DNA of 64,000 bases from Volvox africanus (GCA_030268105.1 BSDZ01000019.1:2605501-2669500); one strand, 5' to 3'; positions 10,570 through 21,989 are shown, numbered from the stretch's first letter. The notes: generated from the letters alone by a model not told the origin. Numbers and translations: made by a program.

Positions 10570-11764
10570 AGGGGCTTCATTTCTGGCGAGAAGTTACGCA
10601 TCGGCTCCCAAGAGTTGTGCTCGCTAGAATAGCCAGTCCACTTGACCAGGTACTCGTGTACCTTCCGCTTTCATCGTTGTTGACTGAAACGACGAACCCA
10701 ATAATCTAGGATTCACTCCACATCGTACACCTTTTGTTTGCCTGCGATCCAGGTCTCGGGACCGGGGTCCATTACTGCAGGGGCATCGGTGTCGTTTGTA
10801 ATGGGTGTCGTGCCACGAAAAGGGCAAATGAGGGAAATATGAAACGTGGGGTGAATATTCATGTCAGAGGGTAGGGATAGCTCCACAGCTACATTTCCTA
10901 CCATGCGAACAACGGGATATGGGCCAATCCAGCGAGGTAGTAATTTCCGGGAACTGTTGGCAAGCGAACGCAAGTTTTTAGTGCTCAATAATACCATTTG
11001 TCCCACCAAAAATGTTACGTATCGTTTGGATTTATTATAATAGTCCGTCGTCCGTTGTTGTGCCGTGTCCAAACATGCCTTCGCGTCTGTCATGCGGAAT
11101 AGGAACGACTTCCCAAAACTTAGACGTGGATTGACCGCCGTGATCGGATATCACATTTTTAGGAACGCCATGCGATCGGACCACATTATCATTAGGAACG
11201 TCGTGTAATTGTACCACATTATCGAAACATAATCGTGTTGTTTGCTCAGCGGTGCAAGATGAGGTGCACGGGGGTAAGTGAACCATTTTGGTCAATCGAT
11301 CGACCCTAAGGAACACCGAGTCGTATCCCCCTCAGTTTTGGGCAGCGCGACAACGAAGTCCATTGAAACACTTTCCCAAGGGGCATCTGGTATAGGTAAA
11401 GGTTGTAATAAACCCTGGCCCATACGGGATAGTGCTTTATTGCGCTGACATAAACTGCACCTTTGCACGAAGTTTTCCGCATCCTTCACCACGCGCGGCC
11501 ACCAGAACGAGCATCGTACTAGTTCTGCCAATCACGTGCTTCCAGGATGTCCTGCTAAAGGGTTTTCATGGAACCGGGCAAGAATATCGTAGCGCAAAGC
11601 CTCGTTGTTCGGCACGACGATTTGTGTGGTCGAGCCATCCATCCGCAGCCATAAATCGTTGCGCTTGTGCAGATGTTCCACATTACTTGGCGAATTGAAC
11701 CATGGATCCACTTCATATGCCACCTTGAGTCACTGCGAGAGGTCCGCTGCTATCGGCACCTCCT
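10570..11764 (-). pseudogene. pol of D, 3' half: integrase (internally deleted) and chromodomain
   Basis: Reading leftward, the zinc-binding region and the start of the integrase core are recognisable (S-M-D-F, I-S-D-H-G-G-Q). A 33-base unit is duplicated in tandem (11161-11193, 11194-11226). At about 11110 the sequence jumps from K-F-W-E to the segment near the end of integrase, so roughly 300 bases including the region of the third catalytic residue are missing. The chromodomain follows with a frame break near 10700. A stop interrupts the core at about 11292. Confidence 0.82.
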
Positions 11765-12426
11765 TGCTGTCGGTCAACATGTTTGACTTGATGCTGATAA
11801 TTAATGCGCGATCTATCTCTTGGTATAATATTCCGCGTAATAATGCTTTGAATATTATTACCTCATCTGTGTCATAAACCATACGCATATGCAAGAATCG
11901 CGATGGTTGGGTCGGCAACCGAATATCGATATTCGGACCTTTGCATATTGCATGCGTTGCATTCAATAATATCACGGATGACACGATATTCAGAACAGTA
12001 CTATGAAGGTACTCACACTTGAGATCGTAATCCAGTGAGACCCGTACTGCACATCGGTATCACGACATGATAGGTGCGAGGACGGCCGCCTAGAGACCGA
12101 AGTCGGCTTGACGCTATTTTGGGTCAAGTACTCGTGTACTTAACTTGGTCTGATTCTGATATATACGTTTTACTTATTTATTATCGGCCTGAGCTATTCT
12201 AGCATAGCATTTCCAGCCGGATGATGAACACTGCCCGCGGGGTCTGACGGCAGACTCCTAATTTGCAACTGAAGATCATTGTAAGTTGAATCTTTCCTTA
12301 TTTATAAGTCTTCCGCTGTCACGTTGCTTGCACTAAAGTGTCTTGCTGTTCGTAAGCACCATGCACGTGTAGCTAATACTCAGACGTGCAGATTCAGTGA
12401 ATGATCAAAGAAGGAAGGATACAACA
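11765..12426 (+). repeat. 5' LTR of B, lacking about 130 bases near its start
   Basis: It ends GGATACAACA normally. Its start is TGCTGTCGG..., the interior sequence found about 130 bases into the other LTRs. Because the target duplication CTCCT lies directly before it and TG is kept, the loss looks like an internal deletion rather than a truncated end. Confidence 0.85.
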
Positions 12427-12430
12427 AATT

Positions 12431-12449
12431 TGGTATCGAGACAGGTTCG
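12431..12449 (+). promoter_or_regulatory. Primer-binding site of B
   Basis: TGGTATCGAGACAGGTTCG begins four bases (AATT) after the 5' LTR. It is identical to the site of E1. It would pair with a tRNA whose 3' end reads CGAACCTGTCTCGATACCA. Confidence 0.7.
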
Positions 12450-12915
12450 TTGCCTGACTGCTTAATGATGCTCGATCGGAAGTAAGTTCTTTCTAGGACA
12501 ATTGTCGACCATGGGCGACGTCGCCCACTGGACATTATCGCCGAAGAACTTGTCCACGCTGTATTAGATACTGTTGCTTCCAAATTGTGATTGCTTTTAT
12601 ACCTTTTTATACCTGCAATTGTGGTGTGAGCCTTCGCTCTGAGTTGCAGGTGAAACTAGTGGTCCAGCACTGCTCGCGATAGCTTCTGGTTACAACTTGC
12701 GTTCTAATCAGCTGGAGGCTTTGATCGCGCAGACTACAGGGACCAATCGAATACATATCTGCAATATCTACTCAAAGCCTGCAAGAGTATTGTCGGTTTG
12801 CTGACCGAATTGCTTGTGCTCTTGTGCTAGATTCGTGTGAATCGCTTGCACACTTGCTTAAAAATTATGTGCATCGTTTATTGTCACGAAATTTGAATAT
12901 ATTGGTCAGTGTTCC

Positions 12916-13527
12916 ATGGTGGCGGGACGTGACGACCCGTTGTTTGTAGGCTTGGCATGTCAACCTGAGCCAGATACCGTTCCTAGAACGTTTGATAGGG
13001 ATTCTGAGACTATTGACACAATTACTGCTCAAGATCCTCTTGTGTTTCAGGCCCCTATCCATCTTACTACGCCAGGCTCGGCAGCCATGACGGTTACAGA
13101 TGGAACTGCTGATCAATGGGGTTTGCTGTCACCTCAAATGCAAGACCGCGCCGACGGTAATGAGGTGAAGAGGTTTACTATCCCGGCACCAAAATTGTTT
13201 ACCTTGCATGATATGAATGTTGAGCGTGACATTATGAATGCAACTCGTTTCTATCTACGTGATATTTGGAAGTACCTGCGGTTGGCTCGTGGCGGTGAAC
13301 ACGATGAGGTGAGGTGTCTCTTTGTTGGGAATACCCTCGAGGTTATAGCAAAGACATGGTATGATCAAGGGATCACTGCATGGGAAAACTTCACGCTTGA
13401 TGAGTTTACTGTCACCCTACTTGCACGCTTTACCCCAGAAGCTCAGTCATGTGATATTGAGGCACACTGTATGTTAGCCTTTGGCTCATTTTTCATGTTT
13501 CCGAATGAAACTGTAACTGCCTACTAA
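12916..13527 (+). pseudogene. gag remnant of element B
   Basis: The homologue of the gag piece at 2242 in A, with the same N-terminal and capsid segments, ATG at 12916. It reads a little further than A, to a TAA at 13525, where the intact gags of E3 and C have a codon of an open frame (A-Y/D-Y-x-L/W-R). The rest (13528-14078) is decayed and nearly identical to 2850-3400 in A. Confidence 0.8.
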
Positions 13528-14078
13528 TCACATTTTGAGGCTCTTGTGATGCCAATTGTCCTAAGAGCTGAGATGCGTATTCCAGCTAGACAGAATGCTT
13601 TGAGATTCGTGCCTCATGTGACAACCATGCAAGCGCAGGACTCATGACTGACAAAAGGGGAGTGTACATAATCCAAGCTTGTGCGTCGGAAGGAGATCAC
13701 TCTCTGTTGGAGATGTGCGGTGGGTTATCTCATGATGGATTGCCATTGTTGCCGCCTTTGGCCCCACGGTCAAAGTAGGGGGATGCCCGGATTGATGTGG
13801 AGTTGACTCCAGCCGGGACAGCTGAACAAATGCATGGTCGGTGGTCATTTGTATGTCCAACTGTGAAGCATCGTTGCTTTTAGTCCTTCAGAACGTATCG
13901 TTTGTTCATCCCCTCATCTCAAAGTGAGCCGTTCGAACAGCTGGTCAGGTACATGAGACGTAGACATCAATGTCTGGACACTCCCGCATGTTTGTTGCTA
14001 CCATTTCACAGCCAGCGTAGGGCTACTGCTTTGCTAAACAGTATGCAACGTGTCCTCTGATTCGAGTCAGGCACTGTA

Positions 14079-14453
14079 TTGATTGATGATGTGAACGTGG
14101 CGGGATCCGCAGTTCTGTTGCCAGAATTGTCCTATGCCTTTGATGTCTGGTATGAAGCCCCTGTAGCGGTTCTTGTTAATTTTGAGCCCGCCCTGGAATC
14201 ACTTTTGTTATCTGTGGAGTCGACTCTGACAGATTATTGTGTTTCCGTTATTGAAGTCGGCCTCGCTGGTCAAATGATGAAGGCACTTGAGGATACTAGT
14301 GCCAATGACGACTTCATCTCAGCAAAGGAGGTGAATGTGTTGGGGTCGACCCCACAGTCGTCTGATTGTGACAGGTTACCCTCGCTAATGAGGGTAAGCA
14401 TCCCATCGTGGGCAGGATCATCCTTAGTCGTCGAAGGACCCTCTGTGTGTTAG
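14079..14453 (+). pseudogene. Aspartic protease remnant of element B
   Basis: Same 124 codons as in A, with the active-site loop read as D-T-S-A-N instead of D-T-G-A-S and the same closing TAG. The stretch 14454-14964 between here and RT is a broken link region also seen in A, C and D. Confidence 0.6.
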
Positions 14454-14964
14454 GGCCCAATGAGTGCAACAAGGTCTCTCGGAGACAGCACTACATGGAC
14501 ATTGGGTGCCGCGACATAATGACAGTACCGCGCACGCATCGATATGGAGTCCAGCACAATTGGCCATTGTGCAAAAGGGAACCTATCGCCTAAGGTACCT
14601 TGTCTGTCGTACCAAGATGTCACACCAGAGGAGGGCGGAATTGTTGCGGAGCCTATGGTTAATTTTGGCGTTCGTCCGCCGAAATAAAGAACCCAAGCTT
14701 GAAGGGTGTTAAATAAGCCTATCAAATGATAAGGGAAGGCATCCATGAATTGCTTGTGAGGCCTTGGGTGCAATCGATTGCTACCACCGCGCAGTCTCTT
14801 GCGAAAGATTCTGAGGTCGCAGCCCCCTATTGCCAAATTATATTGATGCATATGTCATCCTGGGGCTCCCACCTATGTTACCTGCTGATTATATGATCCC
14901 CTTTGTGTTCGAGCACAACCCGTTTCATAACCTATGTACAGGTTAAGCTGCCAAAGTTGGGCAG

Positions 14965-17843
14965 ATGAAGCGGCAAGTGAGGGATCTGCTCGCAAAGGGT
15001 ATGGTTCGGCCCAGCACATCGCCATATTCTGCGCCGATATTGTTTGTCGGTAAGAAGGATGGGACGCTGCGTATGTGCATTGATTATCGGGGCTTGAACG
15101 CGACCACGATTAAAAATCGCTACCCTTTGCCGCGCGTCGATGACCTGATCAATAAGCTGAAAGGTTCAGCTTACTTTTCCTCGATTGACCTTCAACAAGG
15201 GTATAATCAGATACGCATTGCTGCCTCTGATATTCCGAAAACCGCTTTTCGGACCCCCTTTGGTCACTTCGAGTACACGGTCTTGTTGTTTGGACTTACT
15301 AATGCGCCTGCCACATTTCAAGCAGTGACGGATCGCATGTTCAGACCGTATATCGACAGGTTCGTTGTTTGCTATTTGGATGATATTTTAATATATTCCA
15401 AAACGCGCGAGGAGCACCTGAAGCATCTCGAGCTCGTGCTTGAGGTGATGAAGCGGGAGCAATTGTTTGCTAAACGCGCCAAGTGTTTTTGGGCGCAGCC
15501 TCAAGTGGAGTATTTGGGCCACATCGTGTCGGCCACTGGGGTCAGGATGGACCCACGGAAGGTAGCTGTGGTTCGCGAATGGCCCACGCCTCAGAACCTC
15601 ACCGAACTACGCCAGTTCTTGGGTTTGACAAACTACTTCCGTAAGTTTATTAAAAATTACTCCATTATTGCGGTCCCACTTACGAATTTGACGAAGAAAG
15701 GAGGTTTCGTTTCTCTCGAAGCCTGAACATCCGCGTGTCAGCGGGCATTCGAAGAGCTCAAGCGAATCGTCGCCGACGACGTTACCCTCTCTTTCCCTGA
15801 TCACTCGTTGCCATTCCGTGTTGAAGTTGTATCGGATGCTTCCTTGCATGGAAGCGGCGCTGTATTGTTGCAGGATGGACGACCGATCGCCTTCACGAGT
15901 AAGAAGTTTTCGGGTGCGGAGACCCGATATACAACCGGAGAGTAGGAGCTGTTGGCAGCTCTACATGCTTTGAAGGAATGGCGTTGTTACCTCGAGGGCC
16001 GCCCTTTTACGCTGAAGACCGATCATAAGTCGCTGACATTCTTGCAGAGTGTCCCTACGCTTAACCAACGACAAGCCCGGTGGATGGAGTATCTGTCTCG
16101 TTTCGACTGTACATGGGAGTATATCGCCGGCAGGATTAATATTGCTGACGCTCTCAGTCGACATCCATCATTACATGCTGCAATTTTGGCAGCACCGGTT
16201 ACTCGTTCACGCAGTCAGGAGGTGCCGATAGCAGCGGACCTTGCGCAGCGACTCAAGGTGGCGTATGAAGTGGATCCATGGTTCGCTTCGCCCAACAATG
16301 TGGAACATTTGCACAAGTGCAACGATTTGTGGATACGGCAGAATGGCTTGACCACACAAATCGTCGTGCCGAACGACGACGCTTTGCGCTACGATACTCT
16401 TGCACGGTTCCACGAGGACCCGTTAGCAGGACATCCTGGCTTGTACGACGCTCATTCTGGTGGCCGCGCGTGGTGAAGGATGGGGAAAACTTCGTGCAAA
16501 GGTGCAGTCTCTGTCAGCGCAATAAAGCACTATCCGGTAAGGGCCAGGGTTTATTACAACCTTTACCTATACCAGATGTCCCTTGGGAAAGTGTTTCTAT
16601 GGACTTTGTAGTCGCGCTGCCCAAAACTGAGGGGGGATACGACTCGGTGTTCGTAATGGTCGATCGTTTGACCAAGATGGTTCATTTAGCCCCCTGCACC
16701 TCGTCTTGCACCGCTGAGCAAACAGCACGATTATGTTTCCATAATGTGGTACGATTGCATGGCGTTCCTAAAAATGTGATCTCCGATCACGGCGGTCAAT
16801 TCACGTCTAAGTTTTGGGAAGCGCTATGTCAACTCGTCGGTATGCGCGTTCATTTGAGCACAGCATATCATCCACAATCTGATGGGCAAACTGGACGCAC
16901 AAATCGCACACTGGGCGACATGTTGAGGAATTTCGCGGGACGCACACCCTCAGTTTGGGATACATTTCTGACTTCGGCAGAATTCGCACTTAACAATGCT
17001 GTTAACCGCTCTACAGGTCAAAGCCCTTTCTTTCTGAATTATGGATTTCATCCTGCGCTACCCGCGTGGCAAGAGTTGGAGATAAATATCCCTGCGGCTA
17101 AAACCTTTGCCAAGTCGTTCCTATCCCACATGAGAGACGAGAAGGCATGCCTGGACACGGCACAACAACGGACGACGGACTATTATAATAAATCTAAACG
17201 GGACGTAACATTTTCGGTGGGACAAATGGTATTACTGAGCACTAAGAACTTGCGTTCGCTTGCTGACGGTTCCCGTAAATTGTTACCTCGTTGGATCGGT
17301 CAATATCCCGTTGTTCGCATGGTAGGGAATGTAGCCGTGGAGCTATCCCTACCTTCTGACATGAATATCCATCCCACATTTCATATTTCTTTAATTCGCC
17401 CTTATCACGGCACAGCACCCGTTACGAACGACACCGATGCCCCTGCAGTAATGGACCCCGGTCCCGAGACCTGGATCGCAGGCAAGCAAAAGGTGTATGA
17501 TGTGGAACGCATACTGGATTATCGGGTTCGTCGCATTGGTCGACAACGACGAAAGCGGAAGGTGCATGAATATCTGGTCAAGTGGACTGGCTATTCTAGC
17601 GAGCACAACTCTTGGGAGCCGACGTGTAATTTCTCGCCAGAAATGAAGCCCCTATTGGAGGAAGCTAGTCTACGCACCACACAAAACCCAATGATCCTTG
17701 CAGTCGATGCTGTTCGATGCAGCGAGGACACTGCATACGGGAGGGGGGATAGTTGTTGTACGCGGGTTCAATCACCGTTTACATTTATGAAGGCCGCAAT
17801 GCATTCAGATATCATGAAGCATAATACAATCATATTAGCATGA
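14965..17843 (+). pseudogene. pol of element B: RT, RNase H, integrase, chromodomain
   Basis: RT is open from the ATG at 14965 with Y-L-D-D; the W of the following linker is TGA (15724-15726, TGG in A and C). RNase H carries the same TAG for Gln as A (15943-15945), then is open from 15952 with the T-D and A-D-A-L-S-R motifs. A deletion of about 20 bases at 16440 shifts the frame inside the zinc-binding domain. From there one frame runs to 17843 through the integrase core (two Asp kept; Gly at 16893-16895 in place of the catalytic Glu), its C-terminal G-P-Y-like domain and a complete chromodomain (V-Y-D-V-E-R-I-L-D, Y-L-V-K-W-T-G-Y, S-W-E-P). Confidence 0.9.
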
Positions 17844-18560
17844 TATACTCGAGTATATCTAGCTAATCAGGCATGTCGCATCATCATTCACGACATCACG
17901 CTGTCAGTCAACATGTTTGACTTGATGCTGATAATTAATGCGCGATCTATCCATTGGTATAATATTCCACGTAATAATGCTTTGAATATTATTACCTCAT
18001 CTGTGTCATAAACCATACGCATATGCAAGAATCGCGATGGTTGGGTCGGCAACCGAATATCGATATTCGGACCTTTGCATATTGCATGCGTTGCATTCAA
18101 TAATATCATGGATGACACGATATTCAGAACAGTACTATGAAGGTACTCACACTTGAGATCGTAATCCAGTGAGACCTGTACTGCACATCGGTATCACGAC
18201 ATGATAGGTGCGAGGACGGCCGCCTAGAGACCGAAGTCGGCTTGACGCTATTTTGGGTCAAGTACTTGTGTACTTAACTTGGTCTGATTCTGATATATAC
18301 GTTTTACTTATTTATTATTGGCCTGAGCTATTCTAGCATAGCATTTCCAGCCGGATGATGAACACTGCCCGCGGGGTCTGACGGCAGACTCCTAATTTGC
18401 AACTGAAGATCATTGTAAGTTGAATCTTTCCTTATTTATAAGTCTTCCGCTGTCACGTTGCTTGCATTAAAGTGTCTTGCTGTTCATAAGCACCATGCAC
18501 GTGTAGCTAATACTCAGACGTGCAGATTCAGTGCATGATCGAAGAAGGAAGGATACAACA
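17754..18560 (+). repeat. 3' LTR of element B
   Basis: TGTTGTACGC to GGATACAACA, 807 bp, directly after the polypurine tract. It contains the perfect 18-bp palindrome at 18053-18070. Followed by the target duplication CTCCT. Confidence 0.92.
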
Positions 18561-18565
18561 CTCCT

Positions 18566-20255
18566 GACTGCGTTGACAGGTAATCAGTGCTGCGAGAATT
18601 GCAGCATGTAACGACTGGTGTCAACTGAGGGCGTCAGCGATATTAATATTGCCGGCGATGTATTCCCATGTACAGTCAAAACGAGATAGATATTCCATCC
18701 ACCTGGCTTGTCGTTGGTTGAGCGTGGGGACACTTTGTAAAAATGTCAGCGGTTTGTGATTGGTCTACAGTGTGAAAGGACGGCCTTCGAGGTAACAACG
18801 CCATTCCTTTAGAGCATGTAGAACTGCCAACAGCTCCTGTTCTCCGGTCGTGTAGCGGGTCTCCGCACCCGAGAATTTCTTACTTGTGAAGGCGATCGGT
18901 CGTCCTTCCTGCAACAATACAGCGCTGCTTCCATGTAGGGAAGCATCCGATATTACTTCTACACGGAATGGTAACGAGTAATCAGGGAAAGAGAGGGTAA
19001 CGTCATCGGCGATGATTCGCTTGAGCTCTTTGAATGCCCGCTGAAGCCTCCTTTCCTCGTCAGATTTGTAAGCGGGGCCGCAATAATGGAGTATTTATTA
19101 ATAAACTTACGGAAGTAGTTGGTCAAACCTAAGAACTGGCGTAGTTCGGTGAGGTTCTGAGGCGCAGGCCATTCAAACACAGCTACCTTCCATGGGTCCA
19201 TCCTTATTCCCGTGGCTGATACGATGTGGCCCAAATACTCCACCTGAGGCTGCGCCCAAAAACACTTGGCACGTTTAGCAAACAATTGCTCCCGCTTCAT
19301 CACCTCAAGCACGAGCTCAAGATGCTTCAGGTGCTCCTCGCGCGTCTTGGAATATATCAGAATATCATCCAAATAACAAACGACGAACCTGTCGATATAC
19401 GGTCTGAATATGCGGTCCATCACTGCTTGAAATGTGGCGGGCGCATTAGTAAGTCCAAATGACAAGACCGTGTACTCTAAGTGACCAAAGGGGGTCCGGA
19501 AAGCGGTTTTCGGTATATCAGAAGCAGGGATGCGTATCTGATTATACACCTGCTGAAGATCAATCGAGGAAATATAAGCTGAGCCTTTCAACTTATCGAG
19601 CAGGTCATCGACGCGCGGCAAAGGGTAGCGATTTTTAATCGTAGTCGCATTCAAGCCCTGATAATCAATGCACATGTGCAACGTCCCATCCTTCTTCCGA
19701 CGAACAATATCGGTGCAGAATATGGCGATGTGCTGGGTCAAATCATACCCTTTGCAAGCAGATCCCCCACTTGCCACTTCACTTCATCCAGCTCTAACGG
19801 ACTTAACCTGTACATAGGTCGTGAAACGAACTGTGCTCCGGGCACAAGAGGGATCGTATGGTCAGCAGGTAACATAGGTGGAAGCCCCAAATGCATCGGT
19901 ATAATTTGGCAATAGGGGGACTGCGACCTCAGAATCTTTCACAGGAAATGGCGAGGTGGTAACAATCAATTGCACCCAAGGCCTCACAAGCAATTCATGG
20001 GTACCTTCCCTTATCATTTGATAGGTTTCTTTTGCACCCTTCAAGCTTGGGTTCTTTATTTCGGCGGACAAACGCCGCTAGAACGAAATTAACCACAGGC
20101 TCCGCACAGTTCCGCCCTCCTCTGGTGTGACATCTTGGTACGACAGACAAGGTACCTTAGGCGATAGGTTCCCTTTTGCACAATGGCCAATTGTGCTGGA
20201 CTCCATATCGATGCACGCGCGGTACTGTCGTTACGTCACGGCACCCAATGTCCAA
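18566..20255 (-). pseudogene. pol of D, 5' half: link region, RT and RNase H
   Basis: On the minus strand the RT reads from about 19777 to 18959 with I-D-Y-Q-G-L-N, F-G-L-T-N-A-P-A-T-F and Y-L-D-D, then the frame is lost. In D the RNase H keeps the Gln codon (CAG) that is TAG in A and B. The part 20255-19800 corresponds to the broken link between protease and RT and has no long frame. The joint at 20255 is described in the findings. Confidence 0.85.
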
Positions 20256-20764
20256 CATTTTCGGTGGGACAAATGATTTTATTGAGCACTAAGAACCTGC
20301 GTTCGCTTGCCAACGGTTCCCAAAAACTGTTACCTCACTGTTGTACGCATGGTAGGAAATGTAGCTGTGGAGCTATCCCTACCCTCTGATATGAATATCC
20401 ATCCCACGTTTCATGTATCTCTCATTCACCCTTATCGCGGTACAGCACCCATTACAAACAACACCGATGCCCCTGCAGTAATGGACCCCGGTCCCAAGAC
20501 CTGGATCGTAGGCAAGCAAAAAGTGTATGATGTGGAGCGAGTACTGGATTATCGGGTTCGTCGTATAGGTCGACAACGATGAAAGCGGAAGGTGCACGAG
20601 TATCTGGTCAAGTGGACTGGCTATTCTAGCGAGCACAACTCTTGGGAGCCAGAAATGAAGCCCCTATTGGAGGAAGCTCGTCTACGTGTCACACAGACCC
20701 AATGATCTCTGCAGTCGATGCTGTTTGATGCAGCGAGGACGCTGCATACGGGAGGGGGGATAGT

Positions 20765-21941
20765 TGCTGTATGCCAGTTCGATCACCGTTTATGCCGAAG
20801 TAGGCTGCAATCCATTCAAGCACTACTGAGCATGATATAATCATATTAGCATGATATATTTGAGTATATCTAGCTAATCAGGCACATCGCATTATCATCT
20901 ACGACATCACGCTGTCGGTCAACATGTTTGACTCAAGGCTGATATCAATGCACGAACTCTCTATTGGCATAATATATCACGTAATAATATTTTAAATATT
21001 ATTACCTCATCCGTGTCATAAACCATACACTTATGCGGGAACACGATGATCGTGATGGTTGGGTCGGCAACCGAATATCGATATTTGGACCTTCGCATAT
21101 TGCATATGATGCATCCCGTGAAGTGCGCATCTGAGGCCCGTAGCTGGGCTGATGGTGCGAGGTGGTTTGACACCCACCTAAATGCCAGTAGGTCCGAAGG
21201 GGCTGGCACATGGATAGGGGCCGTAGAGAGTAGGGGCACTCGGTTAAAATCCCGGAGATTCCCATAATACACGCCAGCCCGCAAGGGCGGAGTAACCATA
21301 ATAATAATAATAATAATATGATGCATCCATTAATATCACGGATTACGCGGTATTTAGAACAGTGCTAAGATAGTACTCACACTTGAGATCGGAATCCAGT
21401 GAGACTTGTACTGCACATCGGTATCGCGACATGATAGGTGCGAGGACGGCCGCCTAGAGACCGAAGTTGGCTCGACGCTACTTTGGATCAAGTACTTGCG
21501 TACTTAACTCAGTATAATTCCCATACATACGTTTTACTCATTTATTATCGGCCTGAGCTATTCCAGCATTCCACTCCTAGCCGTATGATGAACGCTGCCT
21601 GCGGGGTCTGACGGCAGACTTCTACTTTGCAACCGAAGATCATTGTAAGTTGAATCTTTCCTTGTCTTAAAGTCTTCCGCTGTCACGTTGCTTGCACTGA
21701 AGTGTCTTACTGTTCGTAAGCACGATGCCAGAGTTATTTTCCTTGAATATTTCCTGTAATACTCCGCTCTGCTTGAGTGATACAATCTTACCGCCCGATG
21801 CCAATCACCGTATTTCTTATAGAGTGTTAAAAGGAAGCTAGCTGCATATTCTATATTCTTTTTCGTAGCTAACACTCAGACTTGTAGCTAACACCCAGAC
21901 GCGCAGATTCAGTGCATGATCGAAGAAGGAAGGATACAACA
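20765..21941 (+). repeat. LTR of fragment G, enlarged by two insertions
   Basis: It begins TGCTGTATGCC (one change from the family TGTTGTACGCC) and ends GGATACAACA. The excess length comes from the SINE-like insertion at 21117-21315 and from about 150 bases of unknown sequence at roughly 21,727-21,880, after which a short LTR segment (GTAGCTAACA) is repeated. Confidence 0.87.
21117..21315 (+). mobile_element. SINE-like retroposon with (ATA)n tail in the LTR of G
   Basis: A 199-bp block absent from every other LTR copy, flanked by the 13-bp direct repeat ATATGATGCATCC (21104-21116 and 21316-21328). It ends in CCATAATAATAATAATAATA. It contains GGTTAAAATCCCGG (about 21242-21255), similar to the B box of tRNA-type polymerase III promoters. 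Duplication length, simple-repeat tail and size fit a SINE, or the 5'-truncated end of a LINE with the same tail. No coding frame. Confidence 0.75.
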
Positions 21942-21989
21942 CCAAAGTCCCCAGGGTGCCCAAAAATTTACTTTGCAAATTGAGTGCCG

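Larger units (their letters stand above)
11765..18560 (+). mobile_element. Element B: complete chromovirus inserted in D
   Basis: A full plus-strand element: 5' LTR (11765-12426, with an internal deletion), AATT spacer and primer site, gag remnant, protease remnant, pol, polypurine tract (17739-17753) and 3' LTR (17754-18560). It is flanked by the 5-bp duplication CTCCT, the size typical of Ty3/gypsy integrases. Its two LTRs are nearly identical where both exist, so the insertion is recent. None of its reading frames is intact, and most of the lesions are shared with A. Confidence 0.93.
9658..20255 (-). mobile_element. Element D: minus-strand chromovirus split by element B
   Basis: From right to left D shows the gag-pol link and RT region (20255-18959), RNase H (18958-18566), then after the insertion of B the zinc-binding and integrase core (11764-11110), chromodomain (about 10800-10570), polypurine tract and 3' LTR (10470-9658). 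The two halves fit together at the repeated pentamer CTCCT (11760-11764 and 18561-18565), the target-site duplication made by B. The right end at 20255 joins an inverted plus-strand fragment (G) instead of continuing into gag. Confidence 0.87.
20256..21941 (+). mobile_element. Fragment G: 3' end of a chromovirus (chromodomain and LTR), inverted relative to D
   Basis: The sequence switches strand at 20255/20256. From 20256 it is plus-strand integrase C-terminus (F-S-V-G-Q-M) and chromodomain to about 20705, then polypurine tract (GGGAGGGGGGATAGT) and an LTR from 20765. A short deletion removes the segment between the S-W-E-P and the P-E-M-K motifs. It is a fragment without any 5' part. Confidence 0.85.
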
